The position numbers were made by a program, and so were the translations under genes. DNA of 64,000 nt, taken from Oleiphilus messinensis. Lineage in GTDB: Bacteria > Pseudomonadota > Gammaproteobacteria > Pseudomonadales > Oleiphilaceae. Below, piece by piece: positions 7,020 to 15,605 of this stretch. Each line of letters begins with the position of its first letter. The stretch's first letter is position 1. Below the pieces are notes generated by a model. That model was given only the letters and a program-made list of their open reading frames with translations. It made no database searches and was not told the DNA's origin. The DNA lies in assembly GCF_002162375.1 (NCBI RefSeq), contig NZ_CP021425.1, positions 2,748,501 through 2,812,500 of the forward strand. Direction: 5' to 3'.

Positions 7020-8411
7020 TACCAGTTGCATTTTTTCAACGGGTGAGAAGAAGTGAAGGCCGATAAATTTATCCTGCTTTTTAACTGCTTTAGCTAAGCC
7101 AGTTATGGGCAGTGTAGACGTGTTTGAGGCAATAATGGCATCGCTTGCCAGGAATGGCTCGACCTCTTGGGTAACCGTTGCTTTGAGCTCACGTTTCTCA
7201 AATACTGCTTCAATAATCAGGTCACAACCTTGAAAATCGTTAGCATCAGTGGTTGGTTTAATGAGCCCAAGTACCTGTTCGGCTTTTTCAGTACTGATTT
7301 TTCCTTGCTTAACTTTTTTTTCCAGTATGTTTGCGGTATGTACTTTGCCTTTCTCGGCAGCTTCCAGAGTGAGGTCTTTTAAAACGACTTCAATACCTTT
7401 TGAGGCGGTTGCATGGGCGATGCCTGCGCCCATCATGCCTGCACCCAGAACACCGACCTTGCTAGCTTTCCAGTGCGGTGGGTCTTTTGGGCGGCTTCCG
7501 CCGGCTTTAATGGCGTTTAATTGAAACCAGAAGGTGTTAATCATGTTTTTCGCAACGGGACCTTTCGCCAATCGCAGAAAGTAACGACTCTCAATGGTGC
7601 TCGCTGAATCAAAGTCAACCTGAGCACCTTCAATTGCCGCAGCCAGAATGGCTTCAGGGGCAGGGTAGCAACCATGCGTTTTTTGCCGCACCATAGCAGG
7701 AGTAATTGCAGCCAGTTGCGCGATTTTGGGATGACTTGGTGTTCCACCGGGAATCTTGAACCCCTTTGTATCCCAGGGCTGTGTAGCTGAAGGGGTGGCC
7801 TTGATCCATTTTTTTGCGTTCGTAATCAGGGCATCGGTGGAGTCTACCATCTGCTGAATCAATCCTGTCTTGAGTGCATCTTCAGGCTTGATGATCCTGC
7901 CTTCTGTCAGGTAGGGTAGAGCTACTTGTAAACCAAGAAGGCGCACCATTCGCGTAATGCCGCCACCGCCAGGCAGTAGACCAAGTGATGATTCCGGTAA
8001 GCCTAGTTGAATCTTTGGTTTGTTGAGACAGATGCGGTAATGACAGGCCAGAACCAACTCAAATCCGCCACCCAATGCACTGCCATTGATGGCCGCTACG
8101 ACCGGTTTACCCAGTGTTTCAAGTCGACGCATCTGTTTCTTGGTGTCTTCGATGATGTCAAAAAACATCTGTGCGTTATCTTTATTTATATTCGTGATCT
8201 CATTGAGATCACCGCCCGCAAAGAACGTGGATTTTGCCGAAGTGAGGATAATTCCGGAAATTTGATCTTTTTCAAGTTCGAGCCGATCAATGGTGCTTTT
8301 CATCGCTTCCCGGTAAGCGGCGTTCATGGTGTTGGCAGACTGATTTGGCATGTCCATGGTTAACGTGACAATCTTGTCTGCGTCAATTTCGTATGAAATT
8401 ACATCCGTCAT
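7013..8411 (-). pseudogene. 5' fragment of FadB/FadJ-like multifunctional beta-oxidation gene, cut by an IS
   Basis: This part carries the N-terminal enoyl-CoA hydratase domain (KPVVAAINGSALGGGFELVL near residues 101-120, and LPESSLGLLPGGGG) and the start of the 3-hydroxyacyl-CoA dehydrogenase domain with its NAD-binding GVLGAGMMGAGIAHATA near residue 322. The frame enters the IS and meets a stop at 7002-7004, which gives a possible 469-residue truncated product. That product could still contain hydratase activity but lacks the dehydrogenase active site. The ATG at 8411 lies 4 bp after the thiolase stop, the usual order being reversed (thiolase first). An intact fadB paralogue is present at 58 kb. 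Confidence 0.9.
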
Positions 8412-8415
8412 GATC

Positions 8416-9633
8416 TTAGTCCTCTATGAATCGCTCGATTATGGTGGCAATACCCATACCGCCGCCGACGCAGAGGGTGGCCAGACCACGGTTTAAATCC
8501 CGTCGTTCTAATTCATCCAACAGAGTGCCAAGAATCATAGCACCGGTTGCACCCAGGGGGTGGCCCAGTGCTATCGCACCGCCATTGACGTTTACTTTGT
8601 CCGAGTCAATATTCAGTTCGCGAATGAAACGTAAAACGACGGACGCAAAAGCTTCATTGACTTCAAAAAGATCAATGTCCTCAACGGTGAGCCCTGCTTT
8701 ATTCAAGGCTTTTTTTGCCGCCGGTGCAGGGCCGGTGAGCATAATGGTGGGATCGGTACTGCAAACCGCAACAGAAAGGATCTTGGCGCGTGGCAATACG
8801 CCCAATTCTTCGCCTTTTTCTTTGGATCCAACCAGCACCAGTGCTGCGCCATCAACGATACCAGAGGAATTGCCTGCGTGGTGAACATGGTTGATCTGTT
8901 CCAAGCCTGGGTATTTCGATAGCGCCACGGTGTCGTAGCCCATATCGCCCATCGCTTCAAATGACGGTTTCAGTGTTTTTAAGTCTTCAACGGTAGTGCC
9001 TGGGCGAAGAAATTCATCTTCCGCCAAAATGGTCAGGCCATTTTGATCGATGACAGGAATGATAGATTGTTTGAAGTAGCCCGCTTTTTGAGCCGCGGTC
9101 GCTTTGGCTTGTGACTCAACGGCAAATTTATCTGCAGCTTCGCGACTGATTCCTTCGATTGTGGCAATAATATCGGCACCAATCCCTTGAGGGACAAAGT
9201 GGGTGGTGAAGTTGGTCGCTGGGTCCATCGCCCACGGGCCGCCATCCGAGGTCATCGGTACGCGAGACATCGATTCAACGCCCCCACAGACGATCAGATC
9301 TTCCCATCCGGATTTTACTTTTTGGGCGGCAATATTCACCGCTTCCAGACCGGATGCACAAAAGCGATTTAGATGCATGCCTGCCACATCCCAGTCCCAT
9401 CCCGCGGCAAGGGCGGCAGTCTTCGCGATATTGCCACCCTGGTCTCCGAGCGGGGTCACACAACCCAAGATGACGTCATCTACTTGGGCTGTATCAAAAT
9501 TGTTGTTGCGCTGGGTCAGTGCTGTCATTAGTGTGGTGAGTAAGGTTATTGGCTTCACTTCATGCAATGAACCTTCTTTCTTACCCTTTCCTCGAGGTGT
9601 TCTGATGGCGTCGAAAATATAGGCGTCTGACAT
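8416..9633 (-). CDS. Acetyl-CoA C-acyltransferase (3-ketoacyl-CoA thiolase family)
   Basis: This 405-residue thiolase cleaves 3-ketoacyl-CoA with CoA to give acetyl-CoA and a shortened acyl-CoA. The acyl-accepting cysteine is C92 in [13 protein letters not shown]; the histidine is in [16 protein letters not shown] near residue 358 and the second cysteine in LCVGGGMG near residue 390. I start at 9633 because AGAGGA sits at the right distance before this ATG and homology begins with [14 protein letters not shown]; the longer frame adds only a Lys-rich stretch. It is followed after 4 bp by the FadJ-like gene, and together they form the last steps of a beta-oxidation cycle. Confidence 0.92.
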   Translation of the reverse strand: MSDAYIFDAIRTPRGKGKKEGSLHEVKPITLLTTLMTALTQRNNNFDTAQVDDVILGCVTPLGDQGGNIAKTAALAAGWDWDVAGMHLNRFCASGLEAVNIAAQKVKSGWEDLIVCGGVESMSRVPMTSDGGPWAMDPATNFTTHFVPQGIGADIIATIEGISREAADKFAVESQAKATAAQKAGYFKQSIIPVIDQNGLTILAEDEFLRPGTTVEDLKTLKPSFEAMGDMGYDTVALSKYPGLEQINHVHHAGNSSGIVDGAALVLVGSKEKGEELGVLPRAKILSVAVCSTDPTIMLTGPAPAAKKALNKAGLTVEDIDLFEVNEAFASVVLRFIRELNIDSDKVNVNGGAIALGHPLGATGAMILGTLLDELERRDLNRGLATLCVGGGMGIATIIERFIED

Positions 9634-9689
9634 GACAATTCCTCTTGATTTCTTTTTGTTTGCTATCAAATGCTTAGATCAGTTTGTCT

Positions 9690-11948
9690 TCAGGCGCTGA
9701 GCTTCTCGATATTGACCGGCACGGATTTATGTAAAGGCGTGCGATGAATCGGGTCGCAGTGATCAAGCCCGGTAATCAGGTTGATTTCCGGCCCATTGGG
9801 CGACCCTTTTTGGTAGTTGGAACCATAGCCATGAGGCATCATGAGGTAGCCTGTTCTAACTGAGTTGTCGATCTCGATAACGGCTTCAATGCTGCCGGTT
9901 TCTGAATGACACTTGACCCGGTCGCCTTTGGTCAGGTCCAAGCGCTCAGCATCCTCTGGGTGCATGCGCATAAATCCGGCGTGATCAACTTTCCGCCATT
10001 GTGGATTGCGATAAATTTGGTTGGCGTTATAGCTTCGTCGTTCACCGGCAGAGAGAATGAAGGGGTATTGTTCACTCGTAAGGTCATCTACTTTCAGCTT
10101 TTTCATGGCTTCCAGCATTTCGGGTACTTCCAGAGTGATCTTTTGCTGCGGGTTCTTGACCAGTTTCCACACATCTTCAAATCGATGTTCGGAGAAAATC
10201 AGGCCAGATCGTGCCGCCAGTATGGCTTTAAATAAATTAATCCCTTGAGTCAGCTTGTTGCCAGGGTGACCTGCACGTCTGACGGCATCAGGATATTTTT
10301 GTGCCAAGCTGAGAGTTAATGGCAGCAACACTGCCATGGATGCCGCATCATTGCCTAATGCGGGGCCCAGCGTGCGATATAAAATGGAGGCTCCGTACCG
10401 TATCTGTTTTTTATTCGTAGCCAAGGTCGCTGCCAGTGCGGCGATAAAGCCCAAGTGACTGCTGAATTGGGGTTCATGCTTCGCAATACGACTCAATATT
10501 GGGAAGCGCTTGGGTATTTCGCCCATTGCTTCCAACAGGCGTGTGTAGATTTCTGCTTCTTGTAGCGTCTCACCTTTTGCCGGGAAGAGTGGGTGACGGG
10601 CATGGAATCCGTTTTTGGGAAATTCCATGTTAAATCCGGTGAACTCCCACTTCTCAAACTGGGAGGCTGCGGGTAACACGTAATCGGCCAGTTGTGCAGT
10701 TTCTGTCATCGCGACATCAACAACAACCAGCAAGTCCAGTGATTCGAAGGCTTTTTTATGTGCTGTCGCATCAGGCCAGGTTACGGCTGGGTTACAACTA
10801 TCAACAATCATGGCGCGAATGCGACGGTCGCCCGCTTTCAGAATTTCATCGGGTAAGATATTGGGCGGGAATATACCTGATACAGGGAACATACCATGGT
10901 GAACGCTACGCTTGAATTTGGGGTTCCGCTCGTCGGTATCGCTTAGAATAGGAATTAAGGAGTCGTGCAGATTGTTACAACCTTTCTTTCCAAATTGACC
11001 TGTAATCAAAAAGAACAGCTTTTCAAAATAGCTGTTCAGCGTCGAGTGATTGGAGTGTTGAATCCCCAGATCAGCACGTACACAAGCTGACTCTGCCTGT
11101 GCAAAACCTCGTGCTACCTTTAACACATCTTCCATCGGCACATCTGCCGCTGCCACGTACTCGTCGACCGGAATGTTCAGCAGCATTTCCTTAACTGAGT
11201 CAAAACCTGTGCAATGCTCGTTCAAAAAGGCCTCATCATGTAAATTCTCACGCACAATGATCGATAACATCGCACTCAATAGATAAACATCGGTGCCGGG
11301 TTTGAGTTGTAGATGAATGTCTGCGGATTTGGCGGTTTCTGTTCGCCGTGGATCAATGACTACCATAGTCCGGTCGGGATCTTTTTTGATCTCTTTTAAC
11401 GTGTCCCTTGCATTGGGAATACCATGGGACTGAAAGGGATTGCAGCCCAGGAAAATAACGAAATCACCATGTTCCACATCTTCCGTGGTATGGCATGCCT
11501 GGCTACCGAAGAGTCGTCCATTTAACCAGAAGTCACCAGTTTTCTCCTGACCGAGCGAGTTGTAGTTGTAATAACTCTTCATGGCCGCTCGCATCTGACC
11601 GAGATAAGCACCGCCTAAATGATTTCCTTGACCACCACCGCCAGCGGTAGCGAAGGCTTCACCACCATACTGTGTGCGGATATTCAGCAAACGGGAGGCT
11701 ATTTCTGCAAGTGCGTCATCCCAACTAATTCGTGTATAACTGCCATCCGTCTGTCTTTTCAGCGGGTGTTCCAGTCGATCTTCATTGTTTTGGTAATAGT
11801 TGAGTCGCGCCGCCTTTTGACAAATGTAGCCTTGTGATAAAGGATGATCCTCGTCGCCACGGATCTTGGTAAATTTCCCGTCTTCGATATCGACCAGGAG
11901 CCCACAATTTCGTGAGCAAAGAATGCAGGCTGTTTTTTCTGTACGCAT
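9690..11948 (-). CDS. Molybdopterin-dependent oxidoreductase with N-terminal [4Fe-4S] cluster
   Basis: This 752-residue protein is of the DMSO-reductase/formate-dehydrogenase superfamily. The cluster cysteines are C8, C11, C15 and C43. The Mo-bis-MGD domains follow, with FVIFLGCNPFQSHGIPNARD near residue 166 and a C-terminal dinucleotide-binding domain (ILSAGERRSYNANQIYRNPQ). There is no Tat signal, so it is probably cytoplasmic. The ATG at 11948 is chosen because GGAGAC precedes it and the Fe-S motif starts seven residues later; the longer frame adds a non-conserved extension. It lies between an acyl-CoA dehydrogenase gene and a thiolase gene in a chain that also includes a ferredoxin and its reductase. 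This suggests an oxidation or hydroxylation step on an acyl substrate, but the substrate is unknown. Confidence 0.85.
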   Translation of the reverse strand: MRTEKTACILCSRNCGLLVDIEDGKFTKIRGDEDHPLSQGYICQKAARLNYYQNNEDRLEHPLKRQTDGSYTRISWDDALAEIASRLLNIRTQYGGEAFATAGGGGQGNHLGGAYLGQMRAAMKSYYNYNSLGQEKTGDFWLNGRLFGSQACHTTEDVEHGDFVIFLGCNPFQSHGIPNARDTLKEIKKDPDRTMVVIDPRRTETAKSADIHLQLKPGTDVYLLSAMLSIIVRENLHDEAFLNEHCTGFDSVKEMLLNIPVDEYVAAADVPMEDVLKVARGFAQAESACVRADLGIQHSNHSTLNSYFEKLFFLITGQFGKKGCNNLHDSLIPILSDTDERNPKFKRSVHHGMFPVSGIFPPNILPDEILKAGDRRIRAMIVDSCNPAVTWPDATAHKKAFESLDLLVVVDVAMTETAQLADYVLPAASQFEKWEFTGFNMEFPKNGFHARHPLFPAKGETLQEAEIYTRLLEAMGEIPKRFPILSRIAKHEPQFSSHLGFIAALAATLATNKKQIRYGASILYRTLGPALGNDAASMAVLLPLTLSLAQKYPDAVRRAGHPGNKLTQGINLFKAILAARSGLIFSEHRFEDVWKLVKNPQQKITLEVPEMLEAMKKLKVDDLTSEQYPFILSAGERRSYNANQIYRNPQWRKVDHAGFMRMHPEDAERLDLTKGDRVKCHSETGSIEAVIEIDNSVRTGYLMMPHGYGSNYQKGSPNGPEINLITGLDHCDPIHRTPLHKSVPVNIEKLSA

Positions 11949-12107
11949 GGTGGTCTCCGCGAGTATAACGACTGTCATAATAGTGGTGTTAAAAAAACGG
12001 CTCATAGCGCCGCCTAACGATTTTATAGGTACCAACAAAATGTTCTTAATCCGACATCAACACAATGGATGTCAGTCTCCGCAGGCATAACGACCTGTTG
12101 AGCTGTA

Positions 12108-13688
12108 TTAATTCACTTCACTTAAAGCCAAATCCTGATAGGTATGGAAAAATTCAGTACAGAAACGATCAATTCTGGCGCAGATATCCAGTGTTGCATC
12201 ATCCATTACAAACAAGCTGGGGTGGTTGATGATTTCACTGAGTTCTTTGGCGAAGGTTTCGATTAATGTTTGGGTTGCACCCTCGAGGACATCGGCGACA
12301 AATTCAGTGGGGGGATACCAGGCTTTAGCGGATTGCATGTCTCTGAATAGCTGACTCATCAATACATTTCGAGGACCTTCCCACAATTCGTTGATGGCCG
12401 AATCCCGATAGAGACGAGGTAAAGAGGAAAAGTCTTCCATAATGCCGTAACCGCCAAACATCGACATGGCTTTGCGAAGCACATCTGTTGAGTCCATTGA
12501 ACCGACCAGCTTTTGTAGCATGATCAGTTCACGAATCTTGAACTGCTTTTTCTTGAATTCCAGCTTTGATTTTTCTTCGCTTGTTGCGCCATCGGTCTTG
12601 AGAAAGTCACGATAAAGTTTAAACGCGCCGGCAGTCGTGCGCTGGGCGAAATAGTTTATTTCATCGATCTGACGCTTCGCCATCGGGAATTGATTCACTT
12701 TCTGGCCAAAGACTTCTCTGAATTCGGTATATTGGGTTGCTTCCCGTGCGGCTCTTAACATGAATGCCGCTGCCGAAAGCCCGACGGTTAAACGTGAATA
12801 AGTCAGTACGATACCGACCACATTTGAAATGCCCTTATCTAAAGGGCCGACAGGATAGGCTACAGCACCATTGAAGGTAAGCTCACCCGATGTAAGTTCG
12901 CTCGTTCCCATCTTCCATTTAATGCGGTCGATGGTATAGCTGTTTCGAATTTCTTTCTCTTTATTACCGGGTAACCACGAGGGCATAACGAACAAGGCAA
13001 CATCCTCCGAGCCTTGGGGTTTTGCGGTGATGACGGCGTAATCTGCATGAGTGGCAGAACAGAAGAATTTGCTACCATATGGCCGCCATACGCCGTCTTC
13101 TTCCAATGCTTCCAACCGATTGGCCTGTACATCTGAACCGCCTTGAATCTCTGACAGGTATTGGGCTCCAATGGCAATATCGCCATCGATCCCTTCTCGG
13201 CAATGCATGAGGATATGTTTTAATTCAGGGGTATCTGCATACTTGTCCAAAAGCTCAACCAAACCCTCAGTACAGGTAACAGGGCAGGAGACACAAGCTT
13301 CGCCGTTCTCATATATCAAAAGCATTTTGATCAATTTGATCCATGGAGACTTTTGTTTATTGAATAGCAATTCACCAAAAACTTCCTGTTCGAGCATCTC
13401 GGTTTCTTTGGGGCGTACGATACGGTCGATACGATTGTGATGCCCATCGTAATGCATCATGTATGGGCGCTTCTCTGGAACGGCTGCTTCATCCGCCAAC
13501 TTCTTCCATCGGAAAGAAACTTTTTTCGATACCTTAATGGCTGCGTCATTAACAGCTTCCCAATCGTCTCCGGCGTAGTATTGGACAACTTTTTGAAGAA
13601 AAGGATCGTCAGTGTAGTAATCGACGTTACTTCGCCACTCCAGAAACCTGTTGAAGTTGTAAGGATTATTCCGGTCCGGTAACGACAT
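12108..13688 (-). CDS. Acyl-CoA dehydrogenase (AidB-like large type)
   Basis: This 526-residue FAD enzyme introduces a 2,3-double bond into acyl-CoA. Recognisable parts are the FAD/substrate loop AIGAQYLSEIQGGSDVQAN (about residues 172-190), the KWKMGTSELTSGELTF strand segment, and the C-terminal helical domain with MFGGYGIMEDFSSLPRLYRD (about 425-445), where the acidic residues of the AidB-like subgroup lie. It is longer than the 380-residue classical enzymes because of extensions at both ends. It is the first gene of the minus-strand catabolic chain. Its GGTGAG ribosome-binding site lies close to the ATG. The natural promoter appears to have been displaced by the TnpB element just upstream. 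Confidence 0.88.
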   Translation of the reverse strand: MSLPDRNNPYNFNRFLEWRSNVDYYTDDPFLQKVVQYYAGDDWEAVNDAAIKVSKKVSFRWKKLADEAAVPEKRPYMMHYDGHHNRIDRIVRPKETEMLEQEVFGELLFNKQKSPWIKLIKMLLIYENGEACVSCPVTCTEGLVELLDKYADTPELKHILMHCREGIDGDIAIGAQYLSEIQGGSDVQANRLEALEEDGVWRPYGSKFFCSATHADYAVITAKPQGSEDVALFVMPSWLPGNKEKEIRNSYTIDRIKWKMGTSELTSGELTFNGAVAYPVGPLDKGISNVVGIVLTYSRLTVGLSAAAFMLRAAREATQYTEFREVFGQKVNQFPMAKRQIDEINYFAQRTTAGAFKLYRDFLKTDGATSEEKSKLEFKKKQFKIRELIMLQKLVGSMDSTDVLRKAMSMFGGYGIMEDFSSLPRLYRDSAINELWEGPRNVLMSQLFRDMQSAKAWYPPTEFVADVLEGATQTLIETFAKELSEIINHPSLFVMDDATLDICARIDRFCTEFFHTYQDLALSEVN

Positions 13689-13712
13689 AGCTCACCGTTT
13701 TCACAAACCTGC

Positions 13713-13733
13713 TTAAACCTACTCAAGGTTTAA
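13713..13733. repeat. 8-bp hairpin at the right end of the TnpB element
   Basis: TTAAACCT (13713-13720) and AGGTTTAA (13726-13733) form a perfect stem with a 5-nt loop, 13 bp after the tnpB stop on the minus strand. TnpB elements usually end in a structured guide-RNA scaffold at this place, so this stem may be the last hairpin of such an RNA. This is an inference from position. Confidence 0.45.
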
Positions 13734-13745
13734 ACGAGCCTATCC

Positions 13746-15431
13746 CTACAGCGCAGGGTGCGCGGAAAGCAGGGTTACGCTTTCCTGAATCAAGTCGGGA
13801 CTCATGCCCGGTCTACCATCAAGGCGAGCCTCGACGGAGTAACTAACCCGATTCACACGACGAAAGTGACGCCAACCGCTCAGAAAATCTAATGATTTTT
13901 CGAGTGGTTGGTACCAACGCTGAAGTTTGTTGTAATACTGATAATCCCCGAGCGCCATCCTTACAGGCGGATGCTCGGTCTTAACGGTACCCTTCGCGTT
14001 AATACCAATGAGTTGTTTTGGCGGCTTTTCTTTGAAGCCATAATGCCGACGACCAATCACTAACGCGGCCGCATGGTGATCTGAGAAACCGTGTCGATCG
14101 CGATATTTCATCCGCCCCAATAATGAGGTATAAGCCGGATTGACGTGATATAGGCGTATGCCGCGTTTAATGCTTTGCGTTTCAATCAAGTCCTTGATCT
14201 TACCGTAAGCAAAGGCATTCAACATGCGGGCATACTGAGGATGATCCTGCTTTTGGTATTGCCGTTTCTTCTGCTGAAAATCCAGCTTTTCGATCACCAC
14301 CGCTTTACCTTGCTGCGCGGCAAAGTCCATCAGGTCTCGTACAGCATCCCCAATAATGGCCGCCCGTTGAGCATCATTCTTATAGTGTAACGGTAAGTCA
14401 AACGTTCGGTGTTGCAGTGGGTTACCGCTTCGATCCAGCTCGACGACCGCTAAGTGGTTCGGGTTGACATCTACACCGATGACACCTTGATCATCATCGA
14501 TCCACTCTGCTTGCGCTGTTGGTCCTGCCACTTCCACGCTAACGAGTAACCGCCAACCTTTTTTGTCTCGCTTAAATCGAAAACTCAGGGGTTGCCCTTT
14601 GATTGATTTATCGAGTTTTTTAACCTGATTCTGCCAAACGGCTTGGGCAATCGCCGCCTTTCCATGCTTGAATTGCAGGCGATCAATGTTAATGGTCGTG
14701 CCAAACGTGGCGCGTAATTGATGGGGCACCAAGAGTTTTAGCTGGTAAGCATCTTCTTGCTCACTGGGCGATAGCTGGGCATTTTGACAGCCCCAGGATT
14801 CATCATGAGAACCCACTAATAGAAATTCACGGTGTCGCGCTTCGTGCCAGCGACATTGCCAATCCCTGATCCCTTCATTGGATTTTAGTGTTTGTCGCTC
14901 TTTCAGCAGCTTTCGACCGCCGAAACAAATGGGGGTTTTATTTTCCTGTTTTTCGGCCACCAAGGCAGCCTGCTTTCGCTGCCAACGACGCAGTTTCACT
15001 TCCTTCTGTCGTAGTGTGTTGCGAAGTTTTTTGGCCTGTTGCGGGCAGCCTTTCTCTGCAACATGATCACAGCGCTTCTCTAGTTTGTTGAGCGTTTTCT
15101 CCAGCTGTTTGATTTTAACTTCCAGCGTCACCAGCCGGTTGTTTCGATTGGTTTGGTAAGACTGGATTAAACCTTTAATGCTTTGCCGGACGCCTTGAAA
15201 CACCCGATAGCTGAACGGCATCCCCATTTCATGCATAAACTGGGTACGACTCAATTGCTGGGCTTTAGGCTTTTGTAAGTTAGCAAACCAATGAAACTTC
15301 ACTTGATTCCACAGCTCGGCATATTGACACAATGCCGCATCCTGCTCATAAATCAAATCAAGTCGGGTTTCAAACGTGAGTGTTTTCGTTGGCGTATCCA
15401 CTAGGCGATGGCTCTTAACGACTATGGTCAC
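13746..15431 (-). CDS. tnpB: TnpB-related RuvC-type nuclease (IS200/IS605/IS607 accessory protein)
   Basis: This protein of about 561 residues has a RuvC-like nuclease domain with all three acidic residues in place: D321 in GVDVNPNHLAVVELD, E381 in VVIEKLDF and D451 in GFSDHHAAALVIGRR. No CxxC zinc finger lies between the second and third motifs, unlike classical TnpB. The N-terminal half has a long basic coiled coil (about residues 95-160) and the motif ICFGGRKLLKE, both typical of the TnpB-related subgroup. TnpB proteins are RNA-guided nucleases that favour retention of their element. I start at GTG 15431, which overlaps the end of the HTH frame by 17 bp; an ATG at 15500 gives 23 more residues that look unrelated. 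Confidence 0.8.
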   Translation of the reverse strand: MTIVVKSHRLVDTPTKTLTFETRLDLIYEQDAALCQYAELWNQVKFHWFANLQKPKAQQLSRTQFMHEMGMPFSYRVFQGVRQSIKGLIQSYQTNRNNRLVTLEVKIKQLEKTLNKLEKRCDHVAEKGCPQQAKKLRNTLRQKEVKLRRWQRKQAALVAEKQENKTPICFGGRKLLKERQTLKSNEGIRDWQCRWHEARHREFLLVGSHDESWGCQNAQLSPSEQEDAYQLKLLVPHQLRATFGTTINIDRLQFKHGKAAIAQAVWQNQVKKLDKSIKGQPLSFRFKRDKKGWRLLVSVEVAGPTAQAEWIDDDQGVIGVDVNPNHLAVVELDRSGNPLQHRTFDLPLHYKNDAQRAAIIGDAVRDLMDFAAQQGKAVVIEKLDFQQKKRQYQKQDHPQYARMLNAFAYGKIKDLIETQSIKRGIRLYHVNPAYTSLLGRMKYRDRHGFSDHHAAALVIGRRHYGFKEKPPKQLIGINAKGTVKTEHPPVRMALGDYQYYNKLQRWYQPLEKSLDFLSGWRHFRRVNRVSYSVEARLDGRPGMSPDLIQESVTLLSAHPAL

Positions 15432-15543
15432 CCGGCGTACGGAAATCTGAGAAAAATCGTGATTCTTTTTCCCAGCGACGAAGGGTGGAAACGGCCACAC
15501 CCAGGAGAAAAGCGGCAGCGCCTATCGATAGAAATTCAGCCAT
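15415..15543 (-). pseudogene. Truncated IS607 TnpA: 42-aa MerR-type HTH peptide
   Basis: The frame opens with ATG at 15543 after a strong GGAGGTGA ribosome-binding site and encodes MAEFLSIGAAAFLLG, then VAVSTLRRWEKESRFFSDFR, then TPGDHSR and a stop. This matches the MerR-like DNA-binding head of IS607 TnpA serine recombinases, whose catalytic domain should follow. It is missing here and the TnpB gene begins at once in another frame. The well-kept ribosome-binding site and an intact HTH mean the peptide may still be made and may bind the element end, where TACTGTA occurs twice 12 bp apart (15573-15591). I class it as a truncated gene; a retained regulatory role is an alternative. Confidence 0.7.
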
Positions 15544-15572
15544 GATCATCACCTCCATCCATGAGAAAACAA

Positions 15573-15591
15573 TACTGTACAAGCTACTGTA
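15573..15591. repeat. Direct repeat of TACTGTA at the tnpA end
   Basis: TACTGTA occurs at 15573-15579 and again at 15585-15591, a 12-bp period, just upstream of the HTH peptide start. A spacing near one helical turn suits a dimeric or tandem HTH binder, and IS607 TnpA binds repeats at its ends. Confidence 0.45.
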
Positions 15592-15605
15592 TATGAGTAG
15601 GTTTA

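Larger units (their letters stand above)
13714..15605 (-). mobile_element. IS607-like element with truncated tnpA and full-length tnpB
   Basis: The element is delimited by a 12-bp inverted repeat, TAAACCTACTCA (13714-13725) and TGAGTAGGTTTA (15594-15605). It contains a 42-codon MerR-type helix-turn-helix reading frame, equal to the start of IS607 TnpA, overlapping a large TnpB-type nuclease gene. The serine-recombinase catalytic domain of TnpA is missing, so the element cannot move by itself. It lies between a probable promoter/operator at 15.7 kb and the acyl-CoA dehydrogenase gene. IS607 family ends are not normally strong inverted repeats, so the exact borders are provisional. Confidence 0.7.

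Noticed and set aside
13746..15431. TnpB-derived nuclease-dead repressor
   Set aside because: All three RuvC acidic residues appear intact, so an active nuclease is the simpler reading.
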